The notes beneath the pieces were generated by a model. The model made no database searches. It had not been told where the DNA came from and was given only the letters and a program-made list of their open reading frames with translations. From NCBI GenBank assembly GCA_037179385.1, contig CM074188.1, positions 22,957,318-23,021,317 of the forward strand: a stretch of DNA of 64,000 nucleotides. The letters are read 5' to 3'. Below are positions 1-12,500 of this stretch, one piece after another. The stretch is from Holothuria scabra (taxonomy: Eukaryota; Echinodermata; Holothuroidea; Aspidochirotida; Holothuriidae). Both the position numbers and the translations under genes were made by a program. Numbering within the stretch: the stretch's first letter is position 1; each line of letters starts with the position of its first letter.

Positions 1-592
1 TGTGGCAAGTGTGTTATTTTATGAAGCTTTAATATATTAATGAGGTTCCCATTCTTTATCTACTGAAGGTGTGCAAAAAATCACACTTCTCACAGTGATT
101 TGAGGTGAGTGGTGGTGTGCTATCCCCCTCACAATCCTCAAATTTCATGGCCTAACATGCCAATCTATTTCAAATTACATGTAACAGAACATCTGTGGTG
201 CCCATTAATTCATTTGTAAACATCTTTTAAAAGAAATAAAAACTCAATATTCCATGAGGTGCTTTACACAGTAATCCATGGGTATTGTTCCATGTCTGAT
301 TACTTTGATGGACATTCTTCAGTCCAGTATATCTTCTGATGTTTAATCTTATGACAAACACTGTATATTCTGATACTGTGTCTCTTTCACAACTTCTCTA
401 CCACTTCCATGGATATGTTAACAAAGTATTTTACAGTACTTGCAAACAAGTACTTTTTTCCAATCCTGTTTGTAAGCAATATTTAAGAACTTCATCAACA
501 TCACAGAACACACAAAACAGGTGACAGATGCAAAAGTTGCATTCAACTTTACTCACACCTGGATGTGACACAGAATCAAATGATAGGATTAT
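1..592. other. no recognisable gene
   Basis: AT-rich sequence downstream of the minus-strand UPF0449-like gene. I see no conserved ORF, RNA gene or clear repeat. Confidence 0.5.
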
Positions 593-907
593 TAAAGGCC
601 CAATTTCTCTCAGCCCCAAACATTACCACTTCCCCTTACCTTCTTACTTAAGCCCCTCCCACAATTGTCTGAAATTCATTCTTCATCCAGACACAACCTC
701 TGTTTATTGCTTCAGGGTGCGTGCTAAAAAAAGCTCAATGTGTATAATCAAAACACTCTCAGTACAGTTCATGCTGTGTATTATAAGCTTTGGTACAGTA
801 CTCTGCATTGTTTGAATTAGTTGTCAAACAAAGAGCTGAGCCAATTGAGAACTTTGGTAAACACCTATAAAAATTGTAATTTGGGGTGAGAAGACTGGTC
901 CTCTAAA
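593..907. mobile_element. palindromic MITE, copy 1 (TTAAAGGCCC family)
   Basis: It starts TTAAAGGCCCAATTTCTCTC and ends with TTTGGGGTGAGA..., the inverse of the start. The interior matches copies at 7187, 45852, 49571 and 62857, and a truncated one at 34130. Terminal TTAA is common to the left ends. Confidence 0.65.
703..708 (-). promoter_or_regulatory. possible poly(A) signal of the UPF0449-like gene
   Basis: AATAAA on the minus strand about 225 nt after the stop codon. It lies inside the palindromic MITE at 593-907, so the 3' end may be supplied by a transposon. No transcript evidence is available. Confidence 0.3.
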
Positions 908-933
908 GTCATTTTAGAGTATTAAATTCACCA

Positions 934-1187
934 TCACTGTGAAAGGTGACCCTTCAGTTCTGTGATTTGCTGTTGCACCTTTTGTCCCATTTCTTCAAGT
1001 TCACTGCATTTGTCTGTCAAAGTTGTCTGAGATGATTTCAGGTAATTATAAGATTCTATTAAAGTTAAAACCTGTTTATAGCGCTCCTCCACTTCTGTGG
1101 ATTCTTCACCACTTTTCGTTTCCTTGCCAGTTGATTTTTTTTTCCTTTCATTTGCAAGTTCTGCATTGTTCATAGTAACTCCTGTAT
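934..1187 (-). CDS. UPF0449-like gene, coding exon 2 (C-terminal coiled coil)
   Basis: 254 nt following the acceptor TTCCTTTCAG. It completes the split Asp codon and ends at TGA (936-934). It encodes a charged linker (NERKKKSTGKETK) and then an amphipathic helix with hydrophobic residues at heptad spacing. Confidence 0.8.
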
Positions 1188-4100
1188 CTGAAAGGAACAA
1201 TGATATATATTGTACTTGAAACACAGCCTTTTGAGTGGAAATAATAACTCAATAAATTGACCACCTAGATACTAAAATGTTCAATACAATAGCAACAGTA
1301 TTGTATGTTGGCCTTCACCTTGAGGCAAAAATGCAAATCTGAACAAACATTCTTGTTTAAAATTTCAGAATAATGCAGACTAGTAAAGTAGTGCTGTAGC
1401 CTGTAGGTGAAGCATACAACAGTATAAAAATAGACCTAGAGGTGAGAGGTCATTTAAGGTCACTGGCAATTAAACTGAAAAAACTTCAAAAATGACTTGT
1501 AAACATGATACCTCAAGACAGGAATGACTGACATGTTTCATATTTGATATGTAAATTTGCTATGTTGAGAGGAAGAACCCTATTAATTTTGGTGGAGGTC
1601 AAAGGTCATTTAAGGTCACTATGGGTCAAACCCAGATAAACGTTGTATTTGAACAGGATTAAACTTTATATTTGAAAAGGATATCTCAATTCAGGAATAA
1701 CCGACACTTTTCATATTTGGTATATATAGATTTGCCAAGTTGAGAAGAACCCAATTGCTTTTGGTGTATGTCAAAGGTTATTTGGGGTCACCAGGGGTCA
1801 AAATGGGAAAACCTCATAAACACAATATCTCAAGACAGAAAGGACCGACACTTTTCACATTTGGTATATAAATTTGTCACATTGAGACAAAGAATCATAC
1901 TGTATTTGGTGGAGGTCAAAGGTAATTTGGGGTTACCAGGGTTCAAAACTGGAAAGCCTCATATACACAGTATCTCAAGACAGAAAGGACCGACACTTTT
2001 ATTATTTCGTATGTAGATTTATCATGCTGGGGCCAGAAATCATACTGTTTTTGGTGGAGGTCAAGGTCATTTGACCTCACATGCAATAAGTGTGCAAATA
2101 TCTCTTTAATGACTTTTAAGGCCATGAGAGGTCAAATGCATTGCCACCAGATGTCAAGTGTCAGGTCAACATGATACCTGTTTCTGTTTCCCTTAACCCC
2201 TCTCCCAGGCCAGCGATCCCTCAGTATACGGCAATAGTGCATGGTCTCTTTCAGAGGTATCCTGTGTACCCAACTGCAGTGGCATCACAAGGGGAGCGGG
2301 TTAGGGAGGGCAGCTGTACCCCCCTAAATTTCCAGGGGGGCCCAAAATATGGGTTTGCTTGGAAAGAAATTTTGTGGCCAAAATAAGAGATGTCAGATAT
2401 ATGAGAGAAAGTGGAGGAAAGCTGAAAATCTCTGGCTGTTTAGAATATTAATTGAATTTCTTTAGAAAAGCTAGAAGAAGTGGGGTGAATACCTACAAAT
2501 ACCAGCCACAGGCCCGCCTAGAAATTTATGTACTTATAACCCCCTTCCCTGTCCGATTTCCAAAACCAGAATGCAAAAATGCATTGAGGTTTCGATGATA
2601 CATAAATTTTTCATTTCAAATAATGCCATCATGCACCGTTAATCTTCTCACTCAAATGTTATACTAGCATGTTCAAAAAATAATTTTGTTATTTCAGATG
2701 ACCTTTGACCTCCATAAAGGACATACATAGATAGATAGACAGACCAACATACAGACAGGCAGACAAACAGGCAGCTATCTTGAAAAATAACATTTAAAAG
2801 GGTTTACAACTTTTACCCCTGGAGACCCCAGATGACCTTTCATCTCTGCCCAAAACAAGAGGAACCATCTCCTGACCATAATGCATCCACTTTCCCAAAT
2901 AGGAAATGTATCCAAGCTTCCTAAACATATGATATCACGTTAACAAGGTTTTCAGACTTTGACCATCGGTGACTCCAGATGACTTTTCACCTCCACTAAA
3001 AGAAATGGGGACCATCTCCTAACCATAACACATCCACATAACAAATATGAACTTCATCCAACTTTCCATACTTGAGATATCACATTAGGGAGATTTTCAG
3101 ACTTTGACTCCTTGTGACCTCAGATGACCTTTGACCTTCACCAAAAACAAAAGGGTTCTCCCTTACATCATAATGCATCAACATATCAAGTTTGATATCA
3201 ATCCAAATTTCCTACCTTGAGATATCGTGTAAACAAGGATTTCGGGGTTTGACCCCCTGTGACCCCAGATGACCTTTGACCTCCACCAAAATCAATAGGG
3301 TTCTTCATCATCTCATAACACATCAACATATCAAGTTTGAAATCAATCCATGTTTCCTACCTTGAGATGTCGTGTAAACAAGGATTTCAGGGTTTGACAA
3401 AATGTGACCCCAAATGACCTTTGACCTTCACCAAAACAGAAAGGGTTTTTCCTCACCTCATAACACATCAACATATCAAGTTAGAAATGAATCAATGTTT
3501 CCTGCCATGAGATGTTCTGCAAACAAGGATTTCGGGGTTTGGTCCCATGTGACCCCAAATGACCTCTCACCACCAACAAAATTTAAAGGGGTTCTTCCTT
3601 GCATCAAAACACATCAACATGTCAAGTTTGAAATTATTCCAAGTTTTGTATCTTGAGATATCGTGTAAACAAGGATTTTGGGGTTTCACCCCATGTGACC
3701 CCAAATGACCTCTGACCTCCACCAAAATAGATAGGGTTCTTCCTCACCTTATAATGCATCAACATATCAAGTTTGAAAGGGATCCAGGTTTCCTGCCATG
3801 AGATATCGTGCAAACAAGGATTTTGGGGTTTGACCCCATGTGACCCCAAATGACCTCTGACCGCCAACAAAAATTAATAGGGTTCTTCCTTGCATCATAA
3901 CACATCAATGTATCACGTTTGAAATGAATCCAAGTTTCTCACCATGAGATATTGTATAAACAAGGATTTCGGGGTTTGACCCCATGTGACCCCAAATGAC
4001 CTCTGACTGCCAACAAAATTTATAGGGTTCTTCCTTGCATCATAACACATCAACATGTCAAGTTTGAAATTATTCCAAGTTTCGTATCTTGAGATATCGT

Positions 4101-7100
4101 GTAAACAAGGATTTTGGGGTTTGACCCCATGTGACCCCAAATGACCTTTGACCTCCACCAAGATCAATAGGGTTCTTCCTTACATCATAAAGCATCAACA
4201 CATCAAGTTTGAAATTAATCCAAGTTTTCTATCTTGAGATATCGTGTAAACAAAGATTTCGGAGTTTGACCCCCTGTGACCCCAGATGACCTTTGACCTC
4301 CACCAAAATCAAAAGGGTTCTTCCTTACATCATAACACATCCACGCATCAAGTTTGAAATTACTCCAAGTTTCCTACCTTGAGATATTGTGTAAACAAGG
4401 ATTTTGGGGTTTGACCCCCTGTGACCCCAGATGACCTTTGACCTCCACCAAAATCAATAGGGTTCTTCTTCTCAGTATGGGGTATCTGTGTACCAAGTTT
4501 GAGAATTGTCAGATTTTCCCTTCTCAAGATATCGTGTAAACAAGCAAAGTGTCACAAACACACACACATACACACACACACACACACACATACACACACA
4601 TACACACGCACATACACACATACATGCACACGCACGCCATCATGAATGCATAGGTTTCTCTTTTCATCGAAACCAAAAATCAGTGTACTTAGTCAACCTC
4701 TCTACACCCCTTCGACAAATTGGGCGTAGCATGACATCAACACCGGAAACTATTCAGCATGGTGGCGCAAGTTGAGTCCTCTGCAACCCCCTACACCCAC
4801 CTGTTGTGACGCCACTGCCCAACTGCACCAGATACATGCAGGGTAACACTAAAGCCACTGCCAGGGTTAAATGGTCTGCCATTAACTCTTGCTACAATGT
4901 ACTAAAAATACTCCTTTAACCAGAATGCAAAAATGCATTGAGGTTTCGATGATACATAAATTTTTCATTTCAAATAATGCCATCATGCACCGTTAATCTT
5001 CTCACTCAAATGTTATACTAGCATGTTCAAAAAATAATTTTGTTATTTCAGATGACCTTTGACCTCCATAAAGGACATACATAGATAGATAGACAGACCA
5101 ACATACAGACAGGCAGACAAACAGGCAGCTATCTTGAAAAATAACATTTAAAAGGGTTTACAACTTTTACCCCTGGAGACCCCAGATGACCTTTCATCTC
5201 TGCCCAAAACAAGAGGAACCATCTCCTGACCATAATGCATCCACTTTCCCAAATAGGAAATGTATCCAAGCTTCCTAAACATATGATATCACGTTAACAA
5301 GGTTTTCAGACTTTGACCATCGGTGACTCCAGATGACTTTTCACCTCCACTAAAAGAAATGGGGACCATCTCCTAACCATAACACATCCACATAACAAAT
5401 ATGAACTTCATCCAACTTTCCATACTTGAGATATCACATTAAGGAGATTTTCAGACTTTGACCCCTTGTGACCTCAAATAACCTTTGACCTCCATCAAAA
5501 AAAAAGGGTTCTCCCTTACATCATAATGCATCAACATATCAAGTTTGATATCAATCCAAATTTCCTACCTTGAGATATCGTGTAAACAAGGATTTCGGGG
5601 TTTGACCCCCTGTGACCCCAGATGACCTTTGACCTCCACCAAAATCAATAGGGTTCTTCATCATCTCATGAAACATCAACATATCAAGTTTGAAATCAAT
5701 CCATGTTTCCTACCTTGAGATGTCATGTAAACAAGGATTTCAGGGTTTGACAAAATGTGACCCCAAATGACCTTTGACCTTCACCAAAACAGATAGGGTT
5801 TTTCCTCACCTCATAACACATCAACATATCAAGTTAGAAGTGAATCCATGTTTCCTGCCATGAGATGTTCTGCATTTCAGGGTTTGACCCCATGTGACCC
5901 CAAATGACCTCTCACCGCCAACAAAATTTTAAAGGGGTTCTTCCTTGCATCAAAACACATCAACATGTCAAGTTTGAAATTATTCCAAGTTTTGTATCTT
6001 GAGATATTGTGTAAACAAGGATTTTGGGGTTTCACCCCATGTGACCCCAAATGACCTCTGACCTCCACCAAAATAGATAGGGTTCTTCCTCACCTCATAA
6101 TGCATCAACATATCAAGTTTGAAATGAATCCAAGTTTCCCACCATGAGATATTGTATAAACAAGGATTTCGGGGTTTGACCCATGTGACCCCAAAAGACC
6201 TCTGACCGCCAACAAAATTTATAGGGTTCTTCCTTGCATCATAACACATCAACATGTCAAGTTTGAAATTATTCCAAGTTTTGTATCTTCAGATATCGTG
6301 TAAACAAAGATTTTGGGGTTTGACCCCATGTGACCCCAAATGACCTTTGACCTCCACCAAGATCAATAGGGTTCTTTCTTACATCATAAAGTATCAACAC
6401 ATCAAGTTTGAAATTAATCCAAGTTTTCTATCTTGAGATATCGTGTAAACAAAGATTTTGGGGTTTGACCCCCTGTGACCCCAGATGACCTTTGACCTCC
6501 ACCAAAATCAATAGGGTTCTTCCTTACATCATAACACATCCACGCGTCAAGTTTGAAATTACTCCAAGTTTCCTATCTTGAGATATCGTGTAAACAAGGA
6601 TTTGGGGGTTTGACCCCCTGTGACCCCAGATGACCTTTGACCTCCACCAAAATCAATAGGGTTCTTCCTCTCAGTATGGGGTATCTGTGTACCAAGTTTG
6701 AGAATTGTCAGATTTTCCCGTCTCAAGATATCGTGTAAACAAGCAAATTGTCACAAACACACACACACACACATACACACACACACATACACGTACATAC
6801 ACACATACATACACACGCACGCCATCATGAATGCATAGGTTTCTCTTTTCATCCAAACCAAAAATGAAGATGTAATTATAATGCTTAACATTAAAGGCCT
6901 CATTCTTGGCTTAAAGTTTAAGTACAAACCATAATAATACAGCAGACCTACAGTAAGTTTCAGAAATCACATGTCAGAAAAGAAAAGGTATCATGCGATT
7001 AAGTCAATTTGCATGAGATATTGACATCATTGTGTGGTGCATCTGATATAGTGATATCATAACTGTCAGGTGATGCACATGACTGGGCGACTTGGAGGTA

Positions 7101-8320
7101 TTCCAAACAATGAAGCTGAGTAATTGGAAGGTTCTATGCTTGATTCCTGGACATGTCATACAGGTGCATGCTTTTCCCATCTGAACTTAAAGGCCCAGTT
7201 CTCTCACCCCAAACAGTACTAATTCTCCTAACCTTTTTACTGAAGCCCCTCCCACAATTGTCTGAAATTCATCCTTATCCAGACATAATCTCAGTTTATT
7301 GCTTCAGGGTGGGTATAACAAAAACTCAATTTATATAATCAAAACACTCTCAGTACCATTCATGCTGTGTAGTATAAGCTTTGGCACTCTGCATTGTTTG
7401 AATTAGCTGTCAATCAAAGAACTGAGCCAATTGAGAATTTTGGTACCCGGGTTCCAAAATTGTAGTTTGGGGTGAGAGGTTTGGCCCTTTAATGTTCAAA
7501 AAGAACCAAATCTGATATTAGGCCTAGGAACTCTTACTGTTTGGTGGTAGTTCTAGCTACACCATTCATAGATGTAATTCATTGGCTAAAGGTTTTCCAC
7601 TTGGTTGCTTGGCTCCATAAACAAACAGCCCTTTAAGCCTAAGGTTCAGTCACTACAACTATACTGTAAGTCATATTGTGAGGATGTTACCTGTGGGCCA
7701 AGGCCAACTGCCATAGACCTTTTGCCAATTAACTGCATCCTGGGAATTATTATTCTGTATCTGGGGTACAGTTTTGGCTCATCATAGAGAGTGACCACAG
7801 ATCATCCATGATGATATTGGTCTTCCATGGCTGTAATTCACTTCTGTAGTCATGTTCATGGAATAGACCTTGAGCATACTGTATGATGTCACAGAGGGGA
7901 AAGTGCACCCACCTTTGGGGCAAAACAAACTAACCAACAAATGCAGACAGCTGATTTGTCAATCAGTAAAATACGCATTAGCTAAGTCTGCTACAGGTGC
8001 AGTGCAAATTTTTATTCATGCAGCCACATGTTTCATTGTTCTGCTCAAACTTCAAAGGATAATGTCAGTGTGTTGTCATTGATGCGCACTGTCTATAATC
8101 CTTCTGAGGATGCAGCCTTCTGTTTAATTGGCAAAAAGTCTATTGATGAAGACTTAGCCTAACCTTTGCTTTGATCAGCTCCTACATCAGCCACTTCAGT
8201 TGACTTTGCATTGGTGGAGAAAAAGTTGAAAACAGCATCATCTGGTGTTGAATTATTCAGGTCCTCCAAAATTTCGCTCAAAGCAGGAGGCTCTGGTCTC
8301 TTCTCCAGTAATTTAGGCAT
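934..8320 (-). CDS. UPF0449 family protein (C19orf25-like), two coding exons
   Basis: Joined coding exons 8320-8164 and 1187-934 give a 136-aa protein. Exon 1 carries the motif KRPEPPALSEILEDL followed by a DDAVF segment. This aligns with the RPAPPTVEQILEDV...DPVF stretch I recall for human C19orf25, the UPF0449 family. Exon 2 encodes a Lys/Glu-rich linker and then a helical, probably coiled-coil tail (YNYLKSSQTTLTDKC...EELKG type heptads). The splice is G|GTTAGG to TTTCAG|AT in phase 1 and keeps the frame. An in-frame stop about 10 codons upstream of ATG 8320 supports that start. The molecular function of the family is not known to me. The 7-kb intron holds Helentron-type and hAT elements. 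The gene is divergent from EIF3J. The family call rests on recalled similarity, so a BLAST check is needed. Confidence 0.8.
1440..2125 (+). repeat. degenerate DR1-type tandem array
   Basis: About four diverged units, roughly 145-180 bp apart, carrying GGTGGAGGTCAAAGGTCAT-type cores and the 'atctcaagacaggaa' spacer. This is the same satellite family as the arrays further right but more decayed, and I see no clear element ends. It is oriented against the transcription of the surrounding UPF0449-like intron. Confidence 0.65.
2700..4550 (-). repeat. 145-bp satellite array within element X-A
   Basis: TGACCTTTGACCTCCACC recurs at a 145-bp spacing (for example 4143, 4288, 4433). On the minus strand each unit reads AGGTCAAAGGTCA, a perfect DR1 in many units. 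Units nearer 2700 are more diverged. Confidence 0.85.
4558..4640. repeat. CA/TG microsatellite
   Basis: Interrupted (CA)n with TACA variants, at the 5' end of element X-A. Confidence 0.9.
4920..6864 (-). mobile_element. Helentron/HINE-type element X, copy B
   Basis: It has the same ends, microsatellite and 145-bp array as copy A. CCAG at 4920-4923 with host A on its left matches 2566-2569, and both copies end at ...AAACCAAAAAT. The first about 600 bp match copy A with only a handful of differences. It lies about 100 bp beyond the hAT element that holds copy A. Confidence 0.6.
6755..6818. repeat. CA/TG microsatellite
   Basis: Interrupted (CA)n at the 5' end of element X-B. Confidence 0.9.
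7187..7492. mobile_element. palindromic MITE, copy 2 (TTAAAGGCCC family)
   Basis: Starts TTAAAGGCCCAGTTCTCTCA and ends GGTTTGGCCCTTTAA. This is the clearest copy in the window, with both ends inverted and TTAA at each edge. There is no coding capacity. Confidence 0.7.
7493..8163. other. UPF0449-like intron, no further feature
   Basis: Intronic sequence between the MITE and exon 1. I see no convincing gene or repeat apart from one TAGGCCTA. Confidence 0.5.
8164..8320 (-). CDS. UPF0449-like gene, coding exon 1
   Basis: 157 nt from ATG to the donor GTTAGG at 8163. It encodes 52 residues plus the first base of a split Asp codon. It contains the conserved KRPEPP...ILEDL core of the family. Confidence 0.8.
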
Positions 8321-9551
8321 CCTCACATGTAATAGTTCGGTTTCAGTTCTTTAATTATAATTAGGTAATAAGTTATAAATTACCCTTGGCAAGCAGCATC
8401 CTATTGAACCACAACTAGCCTACTAGATCAGGCAAAAGCCCTCTGTATGCACAGACAAAAATAAAATGCAGTAACATTAGGGCCTATGGGATTTAAGTCT
8501 TGTAATTTTCTCATGTGGCCTAGGCCTAGGCTACTGTAGGTTATTGTCAGCATAAAAGCTATCTTTATAGCCTACTATACTACACTGTTACCTACTTATT
8601 GATGGTTCTACTCAATGGGCTCTAGTCTAGGGTATGATCAATCATGATAGTTCCTACTATCCTGATCTAAATGTTTGATCCCTTTAGAACTACCTACTGC
8701 CTATGCCTTCGGTTCACTCGACAGTTTCATTGCATAGGCCTAGCTAGGCGACGGGAAACCGAGCAGAATCCTTGGAAGTGCATTGATGTTCGGTATTCTG
8801 ATGTGCATGTTCCATTTCCGCGAAATGAAATCGTGACATCCGAAGTATGATGTAAGAGTGAAAGAAATACAAATAGCACAAAATTTAGTTTGATACTTTA
8901 AAAGTGAAAAACGACAGGTCTAATATTTCTTGATGGTGCGAGAGAAGTAGATGCCAGATCTCGTTTTCGTAAATTCTAACCATTGATGATCTAGCCTAGG
9001 CTAGAAATATTTAAAAAAAAAATTGACAGCATGGCCATTAGCACCCTGCCAAAAAATTTAGTTTTGAAGCGCATGAAGCCTACTAAAACGAACTTATCTT
9101 GAAAAGAAAGAAAACATTAAATATAAGTTTTGAAAAATTACTTTTTAAAAATTTTAGTACCTTAATTTCAATTTTATTCTCAAAATTTCCTTCTAGTACA
9201 GTATAGAGAGTCAAAAATAATAATAAAAGCACATTGTACGTATGTATCTGGCAATGATATGATGTCATCGTCAGCGGTGCCGGTGCCCTTTGCACAGTTT
9301 CCCATATGCCATGTGTTTTATACAGAATCTTGCAATCCGATCCTCCTCCATTGTAGGTAATGTGCAGTCTGTGGGAGCTGCGTTGAGGCTGTTGGCCGAC
9401 TTTCGTTATACTTCACTCTGACATATTCGCGCGTTGATTTGTGTTCCGACTACAATCGATCCTATCCATACGGCGAAATTCGCTGTACATTTGCAGATAT
9501 ACGACGACACCGGGAAGTTCTTAGGCCTTGGGTTAGTGCTAAAACGAAGTC
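8321..9551. promoter_or_regulatory. divergent intergenic/promoter region between UPF0449-like gene and EIF3J
   Basis: 1.23 kb separates two oppositely oriented start codons, so both promoters and 5' UTRs (possibly non-coding first exons) must lie here or just beyond. No TATA box is obvious. TAGGCCTA palindromes cluster in and around it (8521, 8735, then 9631, 9688, 9739, 9943, 10063). Confidence 0.55.
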
Positions 9552-9564
9552 ATGGCTGCTTGGG
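9552..9564 (+). CDS. EIF3J: EIF3J coding exon 1
   Basis: Encodes MAAW plus one base, in an AGTCATGGC context, followed by a GTAAGT donor. The MAA N terminus and the in-frame join to DDEDFD support it. Confidence 0.85.
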
Positions 9565-12500
9565 GTAAGTGATAAAAACATTATTTTAAATTATAATTCA
9601 CTGTCTTCAGTTTAAAATGTTAACTAACGTTAGGCCTAACCTTTACTTCAGGCAAAAACATGGTTGCTTCGCTGTAAAGGATATCAATAGGCCTATGAAT
9701 ATCATAATTCATGTATTCAATACTTCATTAGGCTAGGTTAGGCCTATGTTAATGGAATAATAATGGCACATGTACTAAGATAATAAGGTAAGCTTTTTAT
9801 TTTGCCTACAGATGACGAAGACTTTGACCCAGAAGCAGGGTTTAGCAAACCCGCTGTTTCTGACAGATGGGAAGGTGAAGACGAAGCTGAAGAAGTAAAG
9901 GTATAGCCTATGCCTGCATTTATTTCCATCTTGAGCAGAAGCTAGGCCTAGGCTAGTCGTAGGCTAGCCCTTTAACAGGACCCGGCATTACACTCCTATA
10001 CTAATTAGTAATTACTAGTAATAGTATACACTTCATTTCGAGAGTGACAAGAAGGAGCTGATTAGGCCTATATGGTCATATTCAATACATGACTAGACTA
10101 GTTGTAAATTAGGGTTTTAACAGGCTTCGATAAATTCATTTTTAATTACTTTCCCATCGAGCTAGGGATTCCCAAAGTCTACTTGTCAGCATATGCACTG
10201 AGTCCATATCTAATTATCTAACGTTAGCACTAGCCATCAAATTCCTATTTGAAGAAGACTTCTGTGCTGCTTGCCTGGCGGGCTACAAATAGTAATATAC
10301 AACCCACAATATTGAGCAGTTCACTTGTTTGAGTCATTTTTTACTTGTCCCGGGGGCCGTTCCTCAAAGAGTTACGTACAATCTTAAGTTCGATTCACCA
10401 TACTTAAGCCAACAGTAAATCATACTTAAGATCGTGCGTAATTCTTTGTGGAACAGACCCCAGGACTGTCGGGTGGGGGATTTGTCAAAGCCTGGGTTTT
10501 AAAATGCTGTTGATGTCGTATTATACAGTAAAAATACCATATGTTTAATATTTTTATTAATATTAGACTAGGGCCACTTATTGACTCCTTGATGTATCTT
10601 TAGGATGGTACATGTGACTATGCTCATGTTTGTTGTGTGGGTTGGTCATATTGAGTAGATGATCCCTATCAATTTTCGTGGAGGTCAAAGGTCATTTGGG
10701 GTCACGAGAGGTCAAATGGTAAATTCCTTAGAAATTGCTTGTAAACAGGGTATCTCAAGAAGGGCAGGTGTGACTAATCTCATATGTGGTGTGTGGATTG
10801 GTCGTATTGAGAAGATGATCAATATTGGTTGTGATGGAGGTCAAAGGTCATTTGGGGTCACAAGAGGTCAAAACATCAAAACCTTGTAAACACGATATCT
10901 CTAGAACGGTACATGTGACTGTGCACATATTTGCTTTGTGGGTTGGTCTTATTTAGTGGATGATCGCTATTAATTTTCCTGTAGGTCAAAGGTCATTTGG
11001 AGTCACGAGAGGTCAAATGGTAATTACCTTAGAAATTGCTCATAAACTTGGTATCTCAAGAACAGCAGGTTTGACTTATCTCATATTTTGTGTGTGGGTT
11101 GGCCATATTGAGTGGATAATCCCTATTGTTTTTTCCTGGAGTTCAAAGGTCATTTGGGGTCATGAGAGGTCAAAACATCAAAATCTTGTAAACACGATAT
11201 ATATAGAATGGTACATGTAACTATGCTCATTGTTGTGATGTAGGTTGGTCATATTGAGTAGATGATCGCTTTCGATTTTCATGGAGTTCAAAGGTCATTT
11301 GGGGTCACAAGAGGTCAAGTGGTAAATATCTTAGAAATTGCTTGTAAACACGGTTTCTCAAGAAGGGTAGATGTAACAAATCTCATATTAAGGGTGTGGG
11401 TTGGTCATATTTAGAAGATAATCTCTATTGTTTTTGATGGAGGTCAAAGGTCATTTGGGATCATGAGAGGTCAAATGGTAAATACCTTAGAAATTGCTTG
11501 TAAACATGGTTTTGCAAGAAGGTTAGGTGTGACTAATCTAATATTTGGTGTGTGGGTTGGTCATATTGAGAAGATGATCACTGTTGTTTTTGATGGAGGT
11601 CAAAGGTCATTTGGGGTCACAAGAGGTCAAATGGTAAATTTCTTAGAAATTACTTGTAAACGTGGAACTCAAGAAGGGTATGTGTGACTAATGTGTGTGG
11701 GTTGGCCATATTGAGTGGATGTTCTCTATTGTTTTTGGTGGAAATCAAAGGTCATTTAGGGTCACGAGAGGTCAAAAGGTTAAAACCTTGTAAACACCAT
11801 ATCTGAAGAACCGTACATGTGACAAATCTCATATGTGGCGCGTGGGTTGGTCATATGAAGCTGATGATCCCTATTGATTTTTCATGGGGGTTAAAGGTCA
11901 TTTGGGGTCATGAGAGGTCAGAAGATCAAAACCTTGTAAACATAATATCTCAAGAATGGTACATATGACTATGCTCATATTTGTTGTGTTGGTTGATCAT
12001 ATTGCATAGATGATCCCTTTTGATTTTTGTGGAGGTCAAAGGTCATTTGGGGTCTTGAGAGGTCAAAACCTAGTGAACACCGTATCTCGAGAAAAATGCA
12101 TGTGACTAAGCTCATCTTTACTGTGTGGGTTGGCCGTATTGAGAGGGTGATCCCAGTTGATTTTTGTGAAGGTCAAAGTCATTGGGGTTAGCAGTGTCAA
12201 AGTCTGACAACTTGCTTGCATGGTATTACTGCACAAGAAAGGTAACTTGTAGGGTCCTCATACTTGACATGTAGATGCATGGTGAATAAATTATCCCCTT
12301 AGTTTTTGGTAGAGGTCAGATCTCACTTTGGTTCATTAGGGGTCAAAGTCTCAATATCATTTACACAAATTTCCCATGGTTGAAGTCTTGGATACTGCAA
12401 AATTTTACGCATAGTATGTGGATGTGATGTCATGAGCAGAACCCTAGTTCTTGTAGGAAGCTTCAATGCCTTGCATGTATATCTTGTGGGTACATTATGG

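Larger units (their letters stand above)
2566..4679 (-). mobile_element. Helentron/HINE-type element X, copy A, with DR1 satellite core
   Basis: Read on the minus strand, the 5' end has GGTTTCGATGA...GAAACC (hairpin), then a TG microsatellite (4558-4640). A tandem array with a 145-bp period follows, then TCATCGAAACC (inverse of the 5' arm), the hairpin AATGCA-TTTT-TGCATT, CTGG, and host T. An asymmetric terminal repeat plus a terminal hairpin is the established Helentron (Helitron2) layout. It carries no Rep/helicase ORF and so is non-autonomous. Confidence 0.6.
2277..4817. mobile_element. hAT-like element with perfect 8-bp target duplication, host of a Helentron
   Basis: The ends are CAGTGGCATCACAA and TTGTGACGCCACTG (13 of 14 bp inverted match). 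They are flanked by CCCAACTG at 2269-2276 and again at 4818-4825. No transposase ORF is present. Most of the length is a Helentron-type element inserted at 2566-4679; hAT-derived sequence remains at 2277-2565 and 4680-4817. Confidence 0.75.

Noticed and set aside
3414..4167. Several ORFs with repeated GVKPQNPCLHDIS-like peptides (also 5877-6255, 10659-11687)
   Set aside because: These are translations of the 145-bp satellite in frames that happen to stay open. Frames break between units and the pattern is explained by the DNA repeat.
4506..4775. His/Thr-rich ORF across the CA microsatellite (also 6671-6856 and 25857-26154)
   Set aside because: The reading frames consist of translated CA/TG repeats and carry no other support.
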